Source of the DNA: CAZALT01 sp964485515
GTDB taxonomy: Bacteria > Actinomycetota > Acidimicrobiia > Acidimicrobiales > Acidimicrobilacustridaceae
DNA: 26,778 nt
Direction of reading: 5' to 3'
NCBI GenBank assembly: GCA_964485515.1
Contig: CAZALT010000029.1
Location: 1-26,778, forward strand
Shown here: positions 22,644 to 26,778 of the stretch, piece by piece
Layout: each line of letters opens with the position of its first letter
Numbering within the stretch: position 1 is the stretch's first letter
The notes under the pieces: model-generated
Told to the model about the DNA's origin: nothing
The model's database searches: none
Seen by the model: only the letters and a program-made list of their open reading frames with translations
Made by a program: the position numbers and the translations under genes

Positions 22644-23351
22644 TCACTCGCCGCGGTCGCGCCGACGCGATGACCAGGCCGAGGTCGTGCGGGCCTCACG
22701 GGTGCGCCGCGACGCCCGGGTGGTGCGGCGGGCGTTGCGGCGGTTCTGACGGGCCAGGACGACGGGGGGTTCGTTGCTGGCCTGCTTCCACACCTTGACG
22801 AAGCGTTGCCCCGCGGTGAGGACCGTGCCGGCGAGCATGAGCCAGAGCACGGCCATGAGCAGCGGGTCGAAGAGGAGGCCGATGCCGATGCACACGAGCC
22901 GCTCGGCCCGCTCCATGACACCTCCCTTGGCGTCGAAGCCGAGGGCCTCGGCCTTGGCCCGCTCGTAGGAGATGAGCATCGACATGGCGAGCACGGCGAG
23001 CGGGAGCACCGGGGCGTAGCCGCCCTCGGTGGAGGCGAGGTACCAGGCGATGCCTCCCAAGAGGAAGGCATCCGAGACGCGGTCCATCACGGAATCGAAG
23101 AACGCTCCCCGCTTGGAGGCCGTGCCGGACGCTTTCGCCACCGCTCCGTCGAGCACATCGGGCAGGGCGGTGAACACCAGGAAGACGAATCCCAGACGGA
23201 GGTAGCCGGCGCCGATCGAGACTGCCGCCGCGACGCTCATCAGGCCCCCGAGAGCGGTCAGGTGGTCGGCGGTGACGCCGGAACGGCGAAGCTTGAGTCC
23301 GACAGGGCGCAGGCCCGCCTCGAAGTTGCTCCGCCAGTGACCGTCCAGCAT
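22644..23351 (-). CDS. pgsA: CDP-alcohol phosphatidyltransferase, probable phosphatidylinositol phosphate synthase
   Basis: Condenses CDP-diacylglycerol with inositol phosphate in the membrane, supplying the lipid PimA mannosylates. 235 residues: the family motif runs from D65 to D90 with metal ligands D65, D68, D86 and D90 (DVLDGAVAK ... GAFFDSVMD). Lys replaces the usual Arg after DGxxA. About six TM helices span 30-190; the C-terminal 35 residues are very Arg-rich and probably cytosolic. The ATG at 23351 has GAGGAG five bases upstream. The substrate is inferred from the neighbours; a phosphatidylglycerophosphate synthase would have the same motif. Confidence 0.88.
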   Translation of the reverse strand: MLDGHWRSNFEAGLRPVGLKLRRSGVTADHLTALGGLMSVAAAVSIGAGYLRLGFVFLVFTALPDVLDGAVAKASGTASKRGAFFDSVMDRVSDAFLLGGIAWYLASTEGGYAPVLPLAVLAMSMLISYERAKAEALGFDAKGGVMERAERLVCIGIGLLFDPLLMAVLWLMLAGTVLTAGQRFVKVWKQASNEPPVVLARQNRRNARRTTRASRRTREARTTSAWSSRRRDRGE

Positions 23352-23540
23352 TCGGACTCCTCAGATCGACCCGATGTGCCGACAGCGCCGCGACCCGGAT
23401 GGTCGACAGCGCCCGAAGATCGTACCAGCGCCGTTCCGACCCCCACCGCATCCAGGATGGGTCCGGCGACGGTCCACCAGGAGCGTGTGGGCGCACCGAG
23501 CCCTGGCGACCATGGCTCCGACCATGACACCGGCCACGAC

Positions 23541-23582
23541 CAGACGGCATCGGGCAGACGGCATCGGGCAGACGGCATCGGG
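23541..23582. repeat. 14-bp tandem repeat, three perfect copies
   Basis: CAGACGGCATCGGG at 23541-23554, 23555-23568 and 23569-23582. It lies in the 259-base divergent gap between pgsA and the plus-strand gene at 23611, just upstream of the latter's -10. The rest of this gap shows nothing I recognise. Confidence 0.92.
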
Positions 23583-23596
23583 CGAACGGTGCAGGC

Positions 23597-23602
23597 TACG
23601 GT
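23597..23602 (+). promoter_or_regulatory. Candidate -10 hexamer for the gene at 23611
   Basis: TACGGT, eight bases before the ATG. The repeat array at 23541-23582 covers the -35 position and upstream. Confidence 0.4.
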
Positions 23603-23610
23603 GCGCAGCC

Positions 23611-24123
23611 ATGGCCGGCCTCGAGCTCTCCCGCATGTCACCCGGCGATGCGGAGGCCGCGCTGCGCTCGTACCCGCGCCGCTACCGCGAGCTCTTCGTC
23701 GCGGGTGACGGCGACGACATCGACGAGATCGCACACCGGATCGGCCCCGACGGCGTCAGCGCCGTCGACGTGCTCACCGACCTGTCCCGGACGTGGGCAC
23801 TGCTGCGCGACGGCGTCAATCGCACGGTCACGGCCGACACGCCGGTGCTCCACGCCGGCGTGATCGACCCGGCCGAGCGGATCTGGCCCGACGGCCCACC
23901 CGAGCCTGTCCCGGAGGCACTCGAGCTCCTGGCTGGCGAGGCCGAGGCGTTCGCCGCCCAGGTCGGCCGGGTCCCCCTCGAGGGTTGGACTCGCGAGGCA
24001 TCGATCGCCGACAGCACGGGGGTCGGCACCATCTCGGCCCTCGACCTCTTGCGTGAGGCGGTGCGCATCGGTCACGACGGGCTCGATCAGACCACCGGGA
24101 TCCTCGCCGCGGTCCGGAGCTGA
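23611..24123 (+). CDS. DinB/maleylpyruvate isomerase-like helical protein, unknown function
   Basis: 170 residues, soluble, mainly helical. The pattern (an N-terminal helix with RSYPRRYRELF, DVLTDLSRTWALLRDGV, PEALELLAGEAEAFAAQV, ALDLLREAVRIGHDGLDQT) resembles DinB-like four-helix proteins, some of which bind metal and use small thiols. I do not see a clear three-His metal site: H in IAHRIG, LHAGV and GHDG are candidates only. The open frame extends upstream to 23374, but that part runs through the non-coding 14-bp repeats; ATG 23611, preceded by TACGGT, is preferred. It is on the opposite strand to its neighbours, so it has its own promoter. Confidence 0.75.
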   Translation: MAGLELSRMSPGDAEAALRSYPRRYRELFVAGDGDDIDEIAHRIGPDGVSAVDVLTDLSRTWALLRDGVNRTVTADTPVLHAGVIDPAERIWPDGPPEPVPEALELLAGEAEAFAAQVGRVPLEGWTREASIADSTGVGTISALDLLREAVRIGHDGLDQTTGILAAVRS

Positions 24124-24142
24124 CTCACCAGCAACGCGTGCA

Positions 24143-24182
24143 CCGCTGGACCGCTGGACCGCTGGACCGCTGGACCGCTGGA
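24143..24182. repeat. 8-bp tandem repeat, five perfect copies
   Basis: CCGCTGGA repeated from 24143 to 24182. It fills most of the 65-base gap between the convergent stops of the genes at 24123 and 24189, as the 14-bp array does at 14301. Confidence 0.93.
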
Positions 24183-24188
24183 CGGTGT

Positions 24189-24758
24189 TCAGCTGCGTGG
24201 CGTGATGTCGGACCAGTCTTCGGGGTTCTCCTCGACGAACCACTCGACGACCGTTCCGTCGACGCCGTCGATGAGCACCAGCCCGCGCTGATCGGGGGGT
24301 TCCTCGGTGGAGTAGAGCAAGATGCGCCAGGTCGGGCGGCTGAGCAGCCCGCGCCAGCCCATCTGGGCCGACGCGTGCCCGACGGGGAACCCCACCGTGC
24401 GGGTGGCGACCACCAGGGCGTCGCGCTCGTCGACGTCGAGGTTCCAGCCCGCGATGAAGCTGTAGGCCCCGATGACCACCAGACCCGCGGCGGCCCACAG
24501 GAAACCGGCGTTGACCAGGACCGAGTCGTCGCCGGCCAGCGAGTAGAGGATCACGCAGAGCGCGGCCATGACCCAGTAGATGAGCGCCGGGATGCGACGA
24601 CGGTTGTTGTTCGGAAACAGGTAGGGCCCGACGTAGCCGTGCGCCTGGAGATCGTCGGGAAGCGCGTCGCGGATCTCCTCATCCGACAGCGCGCTGGTCG
24701 GCTGGACGCCCGGCTCGGCGGCGCTGGGGGGGTCCTGCTTCGAAGGGTCGACGGCCAT
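24189..24758 (-). CDS. Two-TM membrane protein, unknown function
   Basis: 189 residues: a Pro/Ser/Asp-rich N terminus with an acidic helix (ALSDEEIRDALPDDLQAHGY), two TM helices at about 56-74 and 80-104, then a soluble C-terminal domain of about 85 residues (WNLDVDERDALVVATRTVGFPVGHASAQMGWRG-type start, VLIDGVDGTVVEWFVEENPEDW). No catalytic motif is recognised. ATG 24758 is preferred because TAGGGT lies seven bases upstream; GTG 24761 directly before it is also possible. It lies between PS pyruvyl transferase and pgsA in the same direction. Confidence 0.72.
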   Translation of the reverse strand: MAVDPSKQDPPSAAEPGVQPTSALSDEEIRDALPDDLQAHGYVGPYLFPNNNRRRIPALIYWVMAALCVILYSLAGDDSVLVNAGFLWAAAGLVVIGAYSFIAGWNLDVDERDALVVATRTVGFPVGHASAQMGWRGLLSRPTWRILLYSTEEPPDQRGLVLIDGVDGTVVEWFVEENPEDWSDITPRS

Positions 24759-24765
24759 CACCGCG

Positions 24766-24771
24766 ACCCTA
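24766..24771 (-). promoter_or_regulatory. Candidate -10 hexamer for the two-TM protein
   Basis: Minus-strand TAGGGT, seven bases before ATG 24758. This spacing favours that ATG over the GTG at 24761. Confidence 0.45.
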
Positions 24772-24821
24772 CCGGTCGGCTCCCGGGACGCGACAAACCA
24801 GCAAGACGGTACCCCGTCGTC

Positions 24822-26156
24822 TCAGCTCCGGGCCCCTGGGGCGAGCCCGAGGTGATCCAGGATCGCCGCGCTCTGCTCCCCCAACTGCAGAGCGGCGGTG
24901 CGACGTGCCTGTCGGCTCGACGTATCCCCCATCGCCGATTCGACCAGATCCACGAGCTGGTCCAGCTCGCGCCCGGTCGGTGCCTCGCTCAGAACGGGAG
25001 CGTCTCCTTCGCCCAGCAGCTCTCGCAGCGCCTCCACCTTGTGGGAGTTCCCACGGAGGCTGACGAGGGGCGTCCCTGCGCACGCGGCGAGGATCGACGG
25101 GTGGTATCGCCCCGACACGAACACTGCGGCAGAACCGAGGAGACTCGCTCCCTGCAGGATCGGAACGGTCACCGGGATGACCGGGACCCCGACCTTCCGA
25201 CCCACCTCGGTCAGGTAGTCATCGCCAGAACACGTCTCGACGAGGACGATCGGCCGTCCGAGAACGCGGAGTCGTTCCACGATGGCGGAGTACGAGTGAG
25301 CCGCTCGCGGCTTGTCCAGCGACGCGTGAGAGCTTCCGGACACGGCGATGTAGGAGCCTTCTCGCAGCACTCGATCAAGGCCGAGGTGACGTTCCGGGAA
25401 GGGCGACATCGCGGCGCCACGCTCGGGGCGAAGCGCTTCAGGAGTGCCGAGCATCGAGGCCCAGGTGAACAGCGCGTCGGGCACCACGACCGACTCGACG
25501 CGGGGGGCGATCGCTCGTAGGACCACCTGGGAGCGGGGATCCCGCAGAGCGACGAGATCGCACGCACCCAGGGCCTCCGCCACCGCTTGAGCGGTTCCCG
25601 CCGATCGAGGCTTGTCCGGCGAGTCGGACACCATCGCGTTGACGTAGGCAACGCGTCGTCCGAAGTGCCGCGCCAGAGCGATCACCACGAACTGGGCGAG
25701 CATGTCGCGCCGTGGCGGATCTCGCAGGATGGCGGACCCTTCGCCGTTGATGACCACCATCTCGGCGGATTCGACCGCCGTGCACAGCCGATCGAAGTGG
25801 GCGACGTCTCTCCGTCTGCGGACGACCTCGCTCGCGGCCCAGGCGAAGTCCGGATCGCGGTAGTCACGGTGGTAGCCCAGCGCAGCGTTGACACGGAGTG
25901 CCCGGCGGCCGAACATCGCCGGGGTCGCTCGGTGGAACAGGGCGCGCCTCGCGACCTCGGCGGCCGGCCCTTGTGATGTCCACCACCGCGGACGGATCGG
26001 TTCGGGACGGGTGATGTCCGCCCGGATCAACCGATCCACCACCGTCGAGCGGGACTGGAGCATGTCGTCCAAGGCCCAGCTCGTCGACCGGCATCCCCAG
26101 TTCACGTTGTCGCGGTTGTCGCACACCAGGGTCACGGTCGGCACATGCGCGTCCAC
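24822..26156 (-). CDS. Polysaccharide pyruvyl transferase family protein
   Basis: Probably adds pyruvyl ketals to a surface or cell-wall polysaccharide (CsaB/WcaK-like). 444 residues: an N-terminal DNRDNVNWGCRSTSW (residues about 13-27), INGEGSAIL (136-144), LRDPRSQ (204-210), and the C-terminal FVSGRYHPSILAACAGTPLV (346-365) with the family's conserved His and NSHKVEAL (370-377). These are typical of the family. The GTG at 26156 starts eight bases after the HIT stop, so it is probably co-transcribed; an open frame to 26204 overlaps the HIT gene and was not used. Two 60-base lines counted by hand gave 62 and 65% GC, slightly lower than neighbours. The acceptor sugar is unknown. Confidence 0.85.
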   Translation of the reverse strand: MDAHVPTVTLVCDNRDNVNWGCRSTSWALDDMLQSRSTVVDRLIRADITRPEPIRPRWWTSQGPAAEVARRALFHRATPAMFGRRALRVNAALGYHRDYRDPDFAWAASEVVRRRRDVAHFDRLCTAVESAEMVVINGEGSAILRDPPRRDMLAQFVVIALARHFGRRVAYVNAMVSDSPDKPRSAGTAQAVAEALGACDLVALRDPRSQVVLRAIAPRVESVVVPDALFTWASMLGTPEALRPERGAAMSPFPERHLGLDRVLREGSYIAVSGSSHASLDKPRAAHSYSAIVERLRVLGRPIVLVETCSGDDYLTEVGRKVGVPVIPVTVPILQGASLLGSAAVFVSGRYHPSILAACAGTPLVSLRGNSHKVEALRELLGEGDAPVLSEAPTGRELDQLVDLVESAMGDTSSRQARRTAALQLGEQSAAILDHLGLAPGARS

Positions 26157-26164
26157 GGTGGTGC

Positions 26165-26713
26165 TCAAGCTGCCGGCCAGGCCGCTCGGACCCTGGCCCA
26201 GCACTGGCCGAGGGTCTCGGGCAGAACGCGGGTCTCGGCGATCGAGGTCATGAAGTTGGTGTCACCGTTCCAGCGGGGCAGCACATGGGCGTGCAGGTGG
26301 TCGGGCACCCCCGCTCCCCCGGCCTTGCCCAGGTTCATGCCGAGATTGACGCCCTCGCATCGGTACGCGGCTTTGAGCGCCACGACTGCGTCGCGCACGA
26401 GCTGCCACAGCTCGACCTGCTCGTCGGGGGTGAGCCCCTCGATGTGGGGCTCGGCTCGGTTCGGGAGCACGAGGAGGTGGCCGTTGGTGTACGGGTAGGC
26501 GTTGAGGATCACCGAGCAGGTGGCGCCCCGCCGCACGACGTAGGCCTCGTCGTCGGGCAGCCCGCTGCCGAGGATCCGCTCGAACAGCGAGCCGTGCTCA
26601 TCGGGCGCGAGCTGGGCGTCATCCTCGCTGACCGCGGCGATGTAGGCGCTGCGCCACCCCGCCCACAGGTGATCGAGTCCGCTCACGCCTCCCGCTCCCC
26701 CGGCCCGCCGCAC
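26165..26713 (-). CDS. HIT family hydrolase/AP4A phosphorylase-like protein
   Basis: Nucleotide-binding enzyme of the histidine-triad superfamily, perhaps acting on dinucleoside polyphosphates like the mycobacterial relative near PIM genes. 182 residues: LDHLWAGWRSAYI near the N terminus, CSVILNAYPYTNGHLLVLPNR, NLGMNLGKAGGAGVPDHLHAHV with the triad H139-x-H141-x-H143. The GTG at 26713 has GGAGG seven bases upstream; a second GTG at 26686 (starting SGLDHLW) has a G-rich site and is nearly as good. It is the usual neighbour of the PIP synthase gene in mycobacteria; three genes intervene here. thrS, the common upstream neighbour, is not in the window. Confidence 0.92.
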   Translation of the reverse strand: MRRAGGAGGVSGLDHLWAGWRSAYIAAVSEDDAQLAPDEHGSLFERILGSGLPDDEAYVVRRGATCSVILNAYPYTNGHLLVLPNRAEPHIEGLTPDEQVELWQLVRDAVVALKAAYRCEGVNLGMNLGKAGGAGVPDHLHAHVLPRWNGDTNFMTSIAETRVLPETLGQCWARVRAAWPAA

Positions 26714-26731
26714 GCCTCATCCTCCGTTCTG

Positions 26732-26778
26732 GCGTCGATCGTCGCCGCTTTCCGGCGAAGATCGACGCAATTTCGGTG
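26732..26778. repeat. Palindromic intergenic element, copy 2 (touches window edge)
   Basis: GCGTCGATCGTCGCCG (26732-26747), 5-base loop, and a 16-base arm (26753-26768) complementary at 15 of 16 positions, followed by AATTTCGG. It shares GCGTCGATCG and GCAATTTCGG with copy 1 at 20394-20444. It lies upstream of the HIT gene; what follows is outside the window. Confidence 0.78.

Noticed and set aside
23374..23610. 79-codon N-terminal extension of the DinB-like protein
   Set aside because: It translates the 14-bp repeats and Arg/Pro-rich non-coding-looking sequence. The family-like part begins at ATG 23611, which has its own upstream hexamer.
26157..26204. 16-codon extension of the pyruvyl transferase into the HIT gene
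   Set aside because: It would overlap HIT by 40 bases. GTG 26156 gives a normal N terminus just after the HIT stop.

Overview
The window is high-GC, gene-dense DNA with many GTG starts and many 4-base ATGA/GTGA overlaps, typical of an actinobacterium. The gene order combines a mycobacterial-type block (HIT, PIP synthase, PIM acyltransferase, PimA, pdxS-pdxT, yebC, ruvCAB, secDF, rsh, hisS) with queA-tgt. I infer a deep-branching actinobacterium, perhaps Acidimicrobiia (Ilumatobacter/Iamia relatives). That placement comes from gene order and style; no search was run.

Layout, left to right. Positions 1-468: start of hisS (minus, cut by the window edge). 510-806: small membrane protein. 905-3130: bifunctional (p)ppGpp synthetase/hydrolase. 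3223-6605: secF, secD, yajC (Sec translocation). 6726-9031: tgt and queA (queuosine tRNA modification). 9116-11336: ruvB, ruvA, ruvC (Holliday junction processing). 11413-14310: a plus-strand block of ABC ATPase, ABC-2 permease and secreted SGNH hydrolase. 14378-17280: peroxiredoxin, yebC, pdxT, pdxS (PLP synthase). 17442-18545: DUF3048 lipoprotein. 18829-20316: htpX and lemA. 20459-23351: pimA, PIM acyltransferase and PIP synthase (start of phosphatidylinositol mannoside synthesis). 23611-24123: plus-strand DinB-like helical protein. 24189-26713: two-TM protein, polysaccharide pyruvyl transferase, HIT hydrolase. No gap between genes exceeds 300 bases, and I saw no tRNA, rRNA, insertion sequence or CRISPR.

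The enzymes are mostly conserved housekeeping ones. What stands out is small-scale DNA structure: (1) two 27-bp tandem-repeat arrays, inside queA and pdxT, share an identical 18-base core read in different frames; (2) pdxT has no standard start codon between its repeats and its conserved domain, so the repeats appear to be translated; (3) a palindromic element with CGCAATTTCG ends occurs twice between genes; (4) a four-tract G-run lies between htpX and the DUF3048 gene; (5) htpX appears to start at CTG; (6) eight genes have a TAnnnT hexamer 6-8 bases before the start codon, suggesting leaderless transcription; (7) short tandem repeats fill several gaps. I found no clearly new multi-gene system. 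The best candidates for something undescribed are the repeat family and the palindromic element.
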